Below are positions 44,013 to 52,531 of a stretch of 64,000 nucleotides of DNA, piece by piece; the first letter of the stretch is position 1; each line of letters starts with the position of its first letter. A program made the translations under genes and the position numbers. Below the pieces are notes generated by a model. The model was not told where the DNA came from. It ran no database searches and was given only the letters and a program-made list of their open reading frames with translations. Source of the DNA: Sediminihaliea albiluteola (lineage in GTDB: Bacteria; Pseudomonadota; Gammaproteobacteria; Pseudomonadales; Halieaceae); contig NZ_JACFXU010000013.1 in the NCBI RefSeq assembly GCF_014077625.1, positions 496,001 through 560,000 of the forward strand. The letters run 5' to 3'.

Positions 44013-46690
44013 TCAATAAAATTCTTTTTTCTGTGGTCAGCCTACTGGGCGCAGTGGCCATTATTTGGATGGCCGCTAGTTTTTTTGGTGGCCATAGTCT
44101 GGCCCTTGCTGTCACCCTAATTATTGGCCTTGCCTACGCCTTGGGGATTGCCGAGCAGTTGAGGTTTCGCCGCGCCACTGCCAAGCTTGAGGTCGCGCTG
44201 CAGTCGCCACCGCCGGTCGATAGCTCTGAGTCTGGCGCTCTAGAGGCCTGGTTGCCTCGTGTAGAGCCTTCATTACAGTATCCTGTGCGCTTGCGTGTCA
44301 GCGGGGAGCGAGTGTTGCTGCCAGCGCCTGTCCTTACGCCTTATTTGCTTGGCCTGCTGGTCATGCTGGGTTTGTTAGGTACCTTCTTTGGCATGGTCGA
44401 TACACTGTCTGGGGCGGTACTGGCACTGCAGGGTAAGACCGATCTGGCCACCATACGTGCTGGTCTTACTGCCCCGATCGCTGGCCTAGGGGTGGCATTT
44501 GGCACCTCAGTTGCTGGTGTGGCCGCTTCAGCCATGCTGGGGCTAGGCGCTACTTTGAGCCGCCGTGAACGCTTGTTAGTGGTCAATCAACTGGATGCTT
44601 ACGCCCATCGTTTCTTTGCTCAGTACAATGTAGCGAGCCGCCGCAACTTAGCCTTCGAGGCAATGCAGGCCCAAGCAGCAGCACTACCGACTATTGTCGA
44701 TAGATTGGATGATTTGGCCGATAAGCTTGGCGCGATGAATGCCGATCTAGGCGATCGTTTAGTCAGCGGCCAGCAAGCTTTTCATGACAGTGCCAGCCAG
44801 GAATATCGCCAGTTGGCGCGCTCGGTGGGCAGCTCTTTGGAGCAAAGTCTAAGTCAAAGTGCTAGCTTGGCTGGCGAAAGCATGCGCCCCGTGCTGGAAA
44901 GCGCGATGCAAAGCTTCAACGACAATACCCTCAAAGTTCATGCTCAGTTAAGCGAACTTAGCGCTCAGCAAAGTGCCGCCTCCACTCAACAAAATGCCGA
45001 GGCAGTGGAACAGATTCAAGCACTGATCGCAGCAGGCATAGCGCAACAACAGGCCAGCCAGCGCCAGGGGATAGCTGAGTTCGAGCAGGCGCTTGCCGGC
45101 ACTGCCAAGCAGTTGAGCGCAGTTAGCTCAGAGATCCAACAAGTGTTTGCTGAAGGGCATAGCCAGCAGCAAGCCAGTCAGCGCCAAAGCTTGCTAGATT
45201 TCGGCCAGGCTTTAAGTACTACAGCCGAACAATTAACTGCCGCGACGGACAACATTCAACAGCTAGTGGCCGCTGGTGTCGAGCAGCAGCAGGCCATTCA
45301 GAGTCAAAGTATTGTTGATTTCAAAGCGGCTTTGGATGGCACAGCGCAGCAGCTAAACAGCAGTACGGCGGAGATTCAGCACTTAATTGCAGAGGGCCTC
45401 AGCCAGCAACAAGCGAGCCAGCGCCAAAGTATTAGCGATTTTGATCAAAGCTTAACTCGTACAGCAGAACAGCTGATCGCCGCCACCGCTAGCATTCAAC
45501 AAGTGGTAACTGAGGGTGTGGCGCAGCAGCAAGCTAGCCAGCGCGAGAGTATTGCCAGTTTTGATCAGTCGCTCAGCGCAACGGTAGCGCAACTGAGCGA
45601 TGCGGCGCGTGAGATACAAGATAGTGTGAGCTTGCTCATCACAGAACAGCATCGCAGTCAGCTTGATGTCACAGAGCGCTTTGAGCAGAACTTAAAAGCG
45701 GGTGCCGAGCACTTACTCGAGAGCAGTTCCAAAGTACAGGACTTGGCGGCACAGTCCTTCAGTCAGCAGCAGCAGAGTCAGCAGCAAAGCGCCCAACAGT
45801 TTGAACAGCACTTAAGTAATACAGTAGCAGAACTCGGCGAAGTCACTCGCCACTTAGCAGAAGCTCAGCTGATCAAGATAGCTGAACTCTTGGCTGCTTC
45901 GGAGCAGTTGCTAGAGGCAAGGATGGCTTCTGAGTCGGGCTGGCTGGAGCAACACTCTGAGCGAATGGAGCAACTGAGCGCGGCACTTAGCACTGAGCTT
46001 GCGCAATTGCGTGCCGACGAAGCACTCCGTGCTAATGCTGCGCTAGAGCGTTTGGCCAACTTAGAGTCCAGCGTTGCCAAGCACCTGAGCCAACTGGGCA
46101 GCGAACTCGAAGCGCCGATGACCCGATTGATTGAAACGGCGTCTGAAACGCCTCGCGCGGCAGCCGAGGTGATCGCGCAGCTACGGCAAGAGCTGTCCAA
46201 GGGCATAGAGCGCGATAACCAGCTATTGGAAGAGCGACAGTTAGTGCTCGAGCGTTTACAAGCTCTACTGGGCTCACTTGAAAGCAGCTCTGACAGCCAG
46301 CGCGATGCAGTACAGCAGATGCTAGAGTCCTCAGCTTCAGCTTTACAGGATTTGGGTGAGCGTTTTGGTACGCAGGTCGATGAAGGTATCGCTAGGATTT
46401 CTGGGCTCAGCGGAGATATGGCCGGCAGCGCCGCAGAAGTGGCCAGTCTCGGAGAGGCTTTCCATCTGGCGGTAGAGCAATTTGGCGAGTCGAATCAGGC
46501 TTTGATTGACAGCTTAGATCGCATTGAGCAAGCCATGGATCAGTCTGCTACGCGCAGCGATGAGCAGTTGGCCTACTATGTGGCACAGGCCCGCGAAATC
46601 ATTGACCACAGCATGCTGTCACAAAAAGAAATTATCGAAGAGCTGCGTCATTTGGGCCGTCAACAGCAGCTGTTTGAGGCTGATGCCTGA
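44009..46690 (+). CDS. TolQ/MotA-like membrane protein with long coiled-coil tail (DUF802-like)
   Basis: An 893-residue inner-membrane protein. Two N-terminal helices (about 5-25, 31-50), then a TolQ/ExbB/MotA-type pair with GLLGTFFGMV (121-130) and GLGVAFGTSVAGVAASAML (about 159-177). Residues about 220-880 form a cytoplasmic tail rich in Gln, Ser and Ala, including seven 40-residue repeats from residue 336 (nucleotides 45014-45853). This is the architecture of an ion-channel subunit with an intracellular rod, as in ZorA of Zorya. It overlaps the DUF3348-like gene by 4 bases and the OmpA-like gene by one. Confidence 0.8.
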   Translation: MINKILFSVVSLLGAVAIIWMAASFFGGHSLALAVTLIIGLAYALGIAEQLRFRRATAKLEVALQSPPPVDSSESGALEAWLPRVEPSLQYPVRLRVSGERVLLPAPVLTPYLLGLLVMLGLLGTFFGMVDTLSGAVLALQGKTDLATIRAGLTAPIAGLGVAFGTSVAGVAASAMLGLGATLSRRERLLVVNQLDAYAHRFFAQYNVASRRNLAFEAMQAQAAALPTIVDRLDDLADKLGAMNADLGDRLVSGQQAFHDSASQEYRQLARSVGSSLEQSLSQSASLAGESMRPVLESAMQSFNDNTLKVHAQLSELSAQQSAASTQQNAEAVEQIQALIAAGIAQQQASQRQGIAEFEQALAGTAKQLSAVSSEIQQVFAEGHSQQQASQRQSLLDFGQALSTTAEQLTAATDNIQQLVAAGVEQQQAIQSQSIVDFKAALDGTAQQLNSSTAEIQHLIAEGLSQQQASQRQSISDFDQSLTRTAEQLIAATASIQQVVTEGVAQQQASQRESIASFDQSLSATVAQLSDAAREIQDSVSLLITEQHRSQLDVTERFEQNLKAGAEHLLESSSKVQDLAAQSFSQQQQSQQQSAQQFEQHLSNTVAELGEVTRHLAEAQLIKIAELLAASEQLLEARMASESGWLEQHSERMEQLSAALSTELAQLRADEALRANAALERLANLESSVAKHLSQLGSELEAPMTRLIETASETPRAAAEVIAQLRQELSKGIERDNQLLEERQLVLERLQALLGSLESSSDSQRDAVQQMLESSASALQDLGERFGTQVDEGIARISGLSGDMAGSAAEVASLGEAFHLAVEQFGESNQALIDSLDRIEQAMDQSATRSDEQLAYYVAQAREIIDHSMLSQKEIIEELRHLGRQQQLFEADA
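45014..45853 (+). repeat. Seven 120-base in-frame repeats encoding the tail
   Basis: Seven units of 120 bases (40 residues) begin at 45014, 45134, 45254, 45374, 45494, 45614 and 45734. The first five are similar, each opening with IQ and containing QQQAxQxxS and a FxxxL segment; the last two diverge. Unit length is compatible with mixed hendecad/heptad coiled coil. They are part of the protein, not a CRISPR array. Confidence 0.85.
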
Positions 46691-47322
46691 TGGAAGAGCT
46701 GCAGCACTACGAGGATGCCCCCGCGCCCCCAGTGTGGCCAATATTTGGCGATTTGATGGCGGGTTTAGTGGGGGTTTTTGTACTCATTCTGATTTGGGTC
46801 GTCGGCTACCAAGTGGAGCTGACCCGCAGTTTAGAGCAGGAAACTGAACGCCGTCAGGTGGAAGAGCAGCGCCGTGGAGCCCTAGAAGAAGCTCTAGCGG
46901 GGCCACTTGCCAGCGGTAGGATCTCCTTAAGTCATGGCCGCATTGGGATCAGTGGCAGCGTGCTCTTTGCCTTGAACTCGGATCAACTGCAGCCCGAAGG
47001 TCGGGAGTTATTGAGCACTCTGGTAGAGCCCTTACAAGTTTATTTGGGTGAGCGAGACGAGCTGCTGATGGTCAGTGGTTTCACCGACAGTCTGCCTATC
47101 CAGAAGGGCAACCTGCATTTTAGCGATAACTGGGAACTCTCGGCACAGCGTGCTCTAACCGTGACCCGCGCACTGATAGAGGAGGGCATGCCTGCTGCGC
47201 TACTCTTTGCCTCGGCCTTTGGCGAACAGCAACCTGTGGCGGCCAATGACAATGAGGCCGGTAGGGCCCAAAATCGCCGTGTCGAGATAGCGCCTGTGCC
47301 ACGCAATACGGCTAGCAACTAG
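46690..47322 (+). CDS. MotB/OmpA-like stator protein
   Basis: A 210-residue protein: short cytoplasmic N-terminus, one membrane helix (about 16-38) beginning WPIFGDLMAGLVGVFVLIL with Asp21 at the position of the essential MotB/ExbD aspartate, a linker with charged helix, and a periplasmic OmpA-like peptidoglycan-binding domain (about 85-205) with GFTDSLPI, NWELSAQRALTVTRAL and RAQNRRVEI. With the upstream TolQ-like protein it forms a MotA/MotB-type pair. It overlaps the upstream gene by one base. Confidence 0.85.
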   Translation: MEELQHYEDAPAPPVWPIFGDLMAGLVGVFVLILIWVVGYQVELTRSLEQETERRQVEEQRRGALEEALAGPLASGRISLSHGRIGISGSVLFALNSDQLQPEGRELLSTLVEPLQVYLGERDELLMVSGFTDSLPIQKGNLHFSDNWELSAQRALTVTRALIEEGMPAALLFASAFGEQQPVAANDNEAGRAQNRRVEIAPVPRNTASN

Positions 47323-47331
47323 GTTGATCCG

Positions 47332-48138
47332 GTGACCGAGCAAACACGCAACAGCGAAGTTAAGGAAACAGAGCCCGTTTTGCTGCTGCCTAGTGAGATT
47401 GAGATCCCTGAACTTGATAAGACAGATGTGCAGAGCTTGTCGGCCCTAATCGTTAGCTTGCGAGAGCGCGGCTTACAAGCCTTTGCACCCATCCGTTTTG
47501 CAGCTATCCAGGCTCTTGTGAAGCGCCTCGAGCAGGCTGGTGATCAAGCCGCGTTGAGCAGTCGTTTGCAAAGCCAGGCAGTCACTGGGCTCAATGATTA
47601 TATTCAAGGCTTGCTGGATACTCGCGAGCAAGTCCAAAGCCAATTTACTGAACTCTTGCAGCGCTTCCCTGAAGCTGAGAGCGAGCTGCGCCGTACTGCC
47701 TGTACTTTTGATCAGCGAGCCTTGCAGCGGCTGCAGCGACGCCTGGAACGTCAGCGATCTAGCGGGCCACTGGCCCAGCTGACTGCTGAGTTAAGCGAGT
47801 TATCCGAGCTGGCTACTGGTCTGCCTAGCAGTGAGGGCTTTAGTACTGACCTGCAGGCGCAAGAGAAGCAGCTATTAGCGGAGTATCAAGCGGCTTCACT
47901 GCCCCGGGCTGAGCTGCGTTCCGCGCAACGTTACCGCCAAGCGATGCTCAGAGTGGGGGCCGAGCAGCTAGTGAATCAAGCGCAAGCACAGTTACCCGCT
48001 GACTCTGGGCCGCTCAATCCGCAGCGCTTAGCCACCCGCTCCATCACCCTTATGCATCAACTCTCTGCGAGCTATACGGCGCGCTTTGTGTCTTACATCG
48101 ATACCTTGTTTTACTTGGAGTCACAACCCAAAGACTAA
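47332..48138 (+). CDS. DUF2894-like coiled-coil protein
   Basis: A 268-residue hydrophilic, mostly helical protein with no signal peptide or membrane segment. Helical stretches around FAPIRFAAIQALVKRLEQAG, RRTACTFDQRALQRLQRRLE and LAELSEL-type regions resemble the DUF2894 family found beside DUF802 genes. The GTG start lies 9 bases after the OmpA-like stop. It is probably a cytoplasmic partner of the motor; no enzymatic motif seen. Confidence 0.7.
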   Translation: MTEQTRNSEVKETEPVLLLPSEIEIPELDKTDVQSLSALIVSLRERGLQAFAPIRFAAIQALVKRLEQAGDQAALSSRLQSQAVTGLNDYIQGLLDTREQVQSQFTELLQRFPEAESELRRTACTFDQRALQRLQRRLERQRSSGPLAQLTAELSELSELATGLPSSEGFSTDLQAQEKQLLAEYQAASLPRAELRSAQRYRQAMLRVGAEQLVNQAQAQLPADSGPLNPQRLATRSITLMHQLSASYTARFVSYIDTLFYLESQPKD

Positions 48139-48238
48139 GGAAGAGCTGACAGCAATTTCTATTGACTGCTATGCTTGGCAGCATGCATAACAGGCGCTAG
48201 GGCGCTTCAAGTCAGCATCAATCAATTGAGGATTTCAC

Positions 48239-48868
48239 TTGCAACAAGCACTAGAAACCATGCTCGCGATGCAGCATCGGATGAATACACGAATACATGA
48301 GCAGTGGGTGGATCAGAACTTTGCTTGGTATCGGGCAATCTGGATTGAGTGTGCCGAATTGCTGGAACACTACGGTTATAAGTGGTGGAAAAAACAGGAT
48401 CCAGACTTGGCCCAAGTGCAGCTGGAAGTGATCGATATCTGGCATTTTGGTATGTCAGCCCTATTGGGTACTGGTCGCAGTCAAAGTGATATCGCCGCTG
48501 ATATTGCATCCCAAGTGGCTGAGTATCAGTATCGCCAGCTAGCAGTTCCTGAGGCGACAGAGACTCTGGCTCAACACGCACTTGAAACGAAGAGCTTTTC
48601 AGCTGAGCACTTTTGGGAGCTGATGCTGGCCTCGGGTTTGGATTTTGAGCAACTCTACAGTGCTTATGTGGGCAAGAATGTACTGAACTTCTTCCGTCAG
48701 GATCACGGTTATCAGGAGGGTCTCTACCAAAAGAATTGGGATGGCCGCGAAGATAACGAACATTTAGTGGAAGTGGTTGAGAGCTTAGATAAAAGTGCTG
48801 ATGATTTTGCCGAGCAGATTTACGCTGCTTTGGCTTCCCGCTATAGCAAGCTCTGCGCTGTCAGCTAA
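48239..48868 (+). CDS. Dimeric-type dUTP diphosphatase
   Basis: A 209-residue all-alpha NTP pyrophosphatase of the dUTPase_2 type, removing dUTP. It carries WIECAELLEHYGYKWWKK and LEVIDIWHFGM, with the paired acidic residues that bind magnesium. The start is TTG with GAGGA 6 bases upstream. It follows the motor cluster by 100 bases and precedes a nuclease-like gene by 3 bases. Whether it is functionally linked to the motor is unknown. Confidence 0.8.
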   Translation: MQQALETMLAMQHRMNTRIHEQWVDQNFAWYRAIWIECAELLEHYGYKWWKKQDPDLAQVQLEVIDIWHFGMSALLGTGRSQSDIAADIASQVAEYQYRQLAVPEATETLAQHALETKSFSAEHFWELMLASGLDFEQLYSAYVGKNVLNFFRQDHGYQEGLYQKNWDGREDNEHLVEVVESLDKSADDFAEQIYAALASRYSKLCAVS

Positions 48869-48871
48869 GCC

Positions 48872-49774
48872 ATGAGCGGCGATGACGATAAGTTTCTATC
48901 CACTACCGCCTTGGCCCGCGAGTTAGAGCTGCCGGTGCAGCAGTTGTTTGTGACGCTGCGCGATTATGGCTGGATCGAGCGCCGAGCAGAGGCCTGGCTG
49001 TTAACGAGTAAAGGCGAATACGAAGGTGGCCTGTATCGTGATAGCCGCCGTTTTGGTCGCTATATCGTGTGGCCGAAAACGCTCATACAGCACCCACTGC
49101 TCAGTGCCATTGAGTCTAATCAGCGCATCACCGCAGCTTCACTGAGGCGTTTTTATCCCAGTTTGCACCCGCGGCATATCAACCGTGCCTTGGCAGAGCT
49201 GGGCCTGCAAACCCACAGCCTCTTAGGGTGGGAGTTAACTCCACTGGGCCAGCGCTGGGGCGGTCAGCAGGCGGAGAGTGAAAATAGCGGAGCATTTTTT
49301 GTCACCTGGCCCCATGAAATTGTCGATCACCCAGTGGTCAGGCGGGAGTTGTCACGGCTAGCCTTTGGCAGTGAAGCTGAACTGCCTCAGTCGGAGGAGG
49401 GGGAGCAGGATTTGTTTTCCTCTGCCAGCAACGGCGGCCATGACGACGTGCTTGGTATGGACGGGCACCAGTTACAGTCCAGCTTAGAGCGCCGCGTTTG
49501 CGACTGGTTGTATTTGGCCCAGTTGGCCCATGCCCATCGTCGCTTACTGCCCTGTGAAGAGGCCATACAGGCTGATTTTTATTTGCCCCAAGGCCATATC
49601 TATATCGATTGCTGGAGTGATGATGCAGCGCCGGGAGAGCTCAGCCTGCGAATGCGCCGGCGTGAACTTTATCAAGAACTCGATTTGCGCTTTATCGAAA
49701 TTAACCAAAAGGACGAGCCCCGCTTAGATGAAGTACTGGTGCGCGCCCTGTTGAAATTTGGTATCCGCTGTTAA
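48872..49774 (+). CDS. Duplicated HTH-like modules with nuclease-like C-terminus
   Basis: A 300-residue protein with two similar modules: residues about 9-77 and 86-156. Each has a helix-turn-helix-like part, a W/L-TxxG..GG stretch (AWLLTSKGEYEGG and GWELTPLGQRWGG) and a [YF]-V-W-P-x(3)-I-x-H-P motif (YIVWPKTLIQHPLL and FFVTWPHEIVDHPVV). The C-terminus (about 205-300: LERRVCDWL, QADFYLPQGHIYID, FIEINQKD) resembles DUF559/Vsr-type nucleases, but the usual Glu of the second motif is unclear. It follows the dUTPase by 3 bases and overlaps trmA tail to tail by 4. Confidence 0.6.
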   Translation: MSGDDDKFLSTTALARELELPVQQLFVTLRDYGWIERRAEAWLLTSKGEYEGGLYRDSRRFGRYIVWPKTLIQHPLLSAIESNQRITAASLRRFYPSLHPRHINRALAELGLQTHSLLGWELTPLGQRWGGQQAESENSGAFFVTWPHEIVDHPVVRRELSRLAFGSEAELPQSEEGEQDLFSSASNGGHDDVLGMDGHQLQSSLERRVCDWLYLAQLAHAHRRLLPCEEAIQADFYLPQGHIYIDCWSDDAAPGELSLRMRRRELYQELDLRFIEINQKDEPRLDEVLVRALLKFGIRC

Positions 49775-50874
49775 CTCAATTGCTTTTGGCGCAGTAATAC
49801 GCCGCATTCCATGTGGTGGGTATAAGGGAACTGGTCAAACAAAGCAAAGCGCTCTATTTCATGGGTCTTGCAGAGTGTAGCTAAGTTATCCGCCAAGCTT
49901 TGGGGGTTACAGGAGATATACAAAATGTGCTCGAACTGCGCCACCATGGCCGTAGTTGCAGGATCAAGGCCAGCCCGTGGTGGGTCGACAAACACCGTGC
50001 GTAAATCGTAACTGCCCAGCGCTTGCGGCAAGTCTGCTAGGCGTCTAAATTCCCGAGTACCTGCTATGGCTTGGCTGACTTCCTCCGCGGAAAGGCGAAT
50101 CATCTGCACATTCTCAATGCCATTACGTTCGAGGTTCCAGCGCGCTGCACGAATAGATGTTTTAGACAGCTCAGTGGCTATCACCTGATCAAAGTGCTGG
50201 GCCAGTGGTAAAGTGAAGTTACCGTTACCGCAGTACAGCTCAAGCAGATCACCACTCAGTGCAGCCGTTGCATCTAGCGCCCACTCCAACATTTGAATGT
50301 TCAGCTGGGCATTCGGTTGGGTGAAGGCCTGCTCATACTGACGATAATAAAACTCCCTTCCTGCTACCGGCAGTATCTCTGTAACATAATCTTGCCTTGG
50401 AACCAGTTTCTGCTTACGCGAGCGTCCTACGATATGGATACCGAGTTGGCTGGCAAGCTCTGTCGCTTGCTCCAGCCAAGCTTCATCTAATTTGCGGTGA
50501 TAGACCAAGGTGATGAGTGTGTCACCAGACAAGGTGCTGAGAAACTCCACTTGGAATATCTTGTGACGCAGCAGGGGCTCACTTTGCAGGTGTTTAAGCA
50601 ATACAGGCATCAATGACTGAATGGCTTCACAGGCAATGGGAAACTGTGTAATCACGATGGGTGTTTTGGGCTCGCCGGGCCTAAACATCACATAGTGCAG
50701 TTCATCGCCTTGATGCCAGAGGCGGAACTCAGCTCGCATCCGAAAAGCGCTGGGCGCAGAGGGGAAAATACTGGCTTCGGGTGGCTGGTAGGCTGCCAGT
50801 AAGTTTTGTACCACTTCGACTTTATCAGCCAATAATTGCTCATACTGTTCCGGGGCGAAGTTACTAAGTGGCAC
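49771..50874 (-). CDS. trmA: tRNA (uracil-5-)-methyltransferase TrmA
   Basis: Makes m5U54 in the T-loop of tRNAs. The 367-residue protein has the SAM motif ELYCGNGNFTLPLA, FVDPPRAGLDPAT, the catalytic Cys in YISCNPQSLADNL and C-terminal Glu in THHMECGVLL. Length and N-terminus match E. coli TrmA. It overlaps ybiB by 11 bases and the upstream + strand gene by 4 at its 3' end. Confidence 0.95.
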   Translation of the reverse strand: MPLSNFAPEQYEQLLADKVEVVQNLLAAYQPPEASIFPSAPSAFRMRAEFRLWHQGDELHYVMFRPGEPKTPIVITQFPIACEAIQSLMPVLLKHLQSEPLLRHKIFQVEFLSTLSGDTLITLVYHRKLDEAWLEQATELASQLGIHIVGRSRKQKLVPRQDYVTEILPVAGREFYYRQYEQAFTQPNAQLNIQMLEWALDATAALSGDLLELYCGNGNFTLPLAQHFDQVIATELSKTSIRAARWNLERNGIENVQMIRLSAEEVSQAIAGTREFRRLADLPQALGSYDLRTVFVDPPRAGLDPATTAMVAQFEHILYISCNPQSLADNLATLCKTHEIERFALFDQFPYTHHMECGVLLRQKQLS

Positions 50875-51877
50875 GGGCTAATGTCTCCTGTTTGCGGTTT
50901 TGCCAAAGTTCTTTGGCACGCGCCATGGCGCTCTGGTTTGATAGTGAAGGCTCTAGTAATAAGAGTGCTGCGGCGGTAGTCGAGAGGGTGGCCAATAAAC
51001 CGTAGGCTTCCTCGCGCTGCTCCAGCCATAGTGCCTGAAGGGGTTCAACCGATGGCTGCGCTACCGCTGCTGCTCGCTCTGTTAATGTTCTAGGCAGTTC
51101 TCTGCTCAGCGGCTGGCCGTTAAATTGCAGCATTAGCCGGGTATCGGCATGGGGCCTGATTTCCACCTCACCGCTGTCACCTTTAAATACCAGAGAACTG
51201 TGTTGCTCGAGTAAGGCATCACAGTCCTGGTGGAGCAGCGCATATGCTGGGTGGAAAATACTCTGGATGCTCGCTGGGGCCTGCAGTGGATTGAGCATGC
51301 GGGTCAAAGTGTTGACCGGGGAGCGCAGGCCCAGCAAAGGTTTTAGCTGCAGCAAATCGTACAGTGCCGAAGAGAACTTGTTCAGAGCTAGATAACTAAA
51401 GTTTTGCTCAGCTAGCTGCTGCTCGACATCTTGCCAGTTTTGCGCAGTGCTAAGTCCCAATTGCTGTAGGGCATCGCCGGTATAGAGTCGGCCGGGCGTG
51501 TGGCCACCCGCGCCGTGAATGAACACGCGATAGCCAGCCTCAGCCAGTAATAGCATCGACAAAATATACCAGGGATGCTGGTGTTTTTTGCCGGCGTAGC
51601 TCGACCAATCAAGCTCAGCTGAAATACTCGCAGGAGGGCTTATCATTGTGTCGCGGCAAGCCTCTACAAAGCCGGCGAGTTCAGCCGCAGATTCTTCCTT
51701 AACCCGCAGCAACATCAGGAAAGCACCTAGCTGCAAGGGCTCAACAGCATCCTTGAGGATCATGCTAAAGGCTTCCCTTGCTTCACTTTGGGTCAGCGAG
51801 CGAGAGCCACTTTTGCCTTTTCCTAAGATGCGGACATAAGCTGCGAAAGGGTGCTCCGCTGAGACCGTTTCAGACAT
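50864..51877 (-). CDS. ybiB: YbiB-like glycosyltransferase family (TrpD-like) protein
   Basis: A 337-residue protein of the anthranilate phosphoribosyltransferase-like family with typical YbiB signs: LTQSEAREAFSMILKDAVEPLQLGAFLMLLRVKEES, FIHGAGGHTPGRLYTGDALQQLGL. YbiB binds nucleic acids in E. coli and its catalytic role is unclear. It precedes trmA with an 11-base overlap and follows the tus genes. Confidence 0.85.
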   Translation of the reverse strand: MSETVSAEHPFAAYVRILGKGKSGSRSLTQSEAREAFSMILKDAVEPLQLGAFLMLLRVKEESAAELAGFVEACRDTMISPPASISAELDWSSYAGKKHQHPWYILSMLLLAEAGYRVFIHGAGGHTPGRLYTGDALQQLGLSTAQNWQDVEQQLAEQNFSYLALNKFSSALYDLLQLKPLLGLRSPVNTLTRMLNPLQAPASIQSIFHPAYALLHQDCDALLEQHSSLVFKGDSGEVEIRPHADTRLMLQFNGQPLSRELPRTLTERAAAVAQPSVEPLQALWLEQREEAYGLLATLSTTAAALLLLEPSLSNQSAMARAKELWQNRKQETLARAT

Positions 51878-51903
51878 GAGGGACGAGCTCCTGTAGTGCT
51901 GGA

Positions 51904-52224
51904 TTAGAGACAGTTATCGGGCTTGGGTAGGCCAGCCAGTTTGCTGCCTAATTTGGCCGGCGAGCCGGGGAACAGTTTAAGCAGGTAAAGGCTAGTTCCT
52001 TTATCCTTGCCCAGCTTTTGCGCGCTGTACTTTACCAGTGCACGCATGGCGGGCGATGAGTCAAACTGGGCGTAATAGTCCCGAAGTAAATACAGTATTT
52101 CCCAGTGCGCGGCCTCCAGTTGGATATTTTCGCTAGCAGCTATTTGTTCAGCCACATCCGGCGACCATTGATTGATATCGCGCAGAAAGCCTTCTGGGTC
52201 AAATGCAGTATCGGGCAGTAGCAT
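51904..52224 (-). CDS. tusE: Sulfur carrier protein TusE (DsrC family)
   Basis: Takes persulfide sulfur from TusBCD for tRNA 2-thiouridine synthesis by MnmA. The 106-residue protein ends in LPKPDNCL, with the penultimate Cys that carries the persulfide, and has the DsrC pattern HWEILYLLRDYYAQFDSSPAMR. Downstream of tusB in the same direction. Confidence 0.93.
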   Translation of the reverse strand: MLLPDTAFDPEGFLRDINQWSPDVAEQIAASENIQLEAAHWEILYLLRDYYAQFDSSPAMRALVKYSAQKLGKDKGTSLYLLKLFPGSPAKLGSKLAGLPKPDNCL

Positions 52225-52236
52225 CGATGATTCGCT

Positions 52237-52530
52237 TTAATACCAAGCTTGCTGGCTGGGGAAGCGCTCTGAAAGCTCGACAAAGCCGTCATAATCCAAG
52301 GGCTTAAAGCATTCTGCTAAACGCTTTTCTAGGCCCGATGCACGGGCGTCGGGCTCTAGTATGTAGAGTTCGGCGCCACTGTTTTGCAGTGCTTTTGCCG
52401 CTTCTGTGTCCTTAATGGCGCCATACACACCATCGCCAAGTAAGAGCAGTGCATCTTGTGGCCCGAGCATACGCAGGCACTGGGCGAAGGCGCTTTGATT
52501 TGGCGTGGCATTTAAGGTGTGCAGGGGCAT
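52237..52530 (-). CDS. tusB: Sulfur relay protein TusB (DsrH family)
   Basis: A 97-residue DsrH-like subunit with LHTLNATPNQSAFAQCLRML and LLLLGDGVYGA, typical of TusB. Forms the TusBCD hexamer. It lies between tusE and tusC with gaps of 12 and 1 bases. Confidence 0.9.
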   Translation of the reverse strand: MPLHTLNATPNQSAFAQCLRMLGPQDALLLLGDGVYGAIKDTEAAKALQNSGAELYILEPDARASGLEKRLAECFKPLDYDGFVELSERFPSQQAWY

Positions 52531-52531
52531 C

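Noticed and set aside
45014-45853. 120-base tandem repeats as CRISPR or minisatellite
   Set aside because: The repeats keep frame, have no unique spacers, and encode a coiled-coil tail.
43323-49774. Classic Zorya defence system
   Set aside because: ZorA/ZorB-like architecture, but no ZorC, ZorD or HNH ZorE; soluble partners differ.
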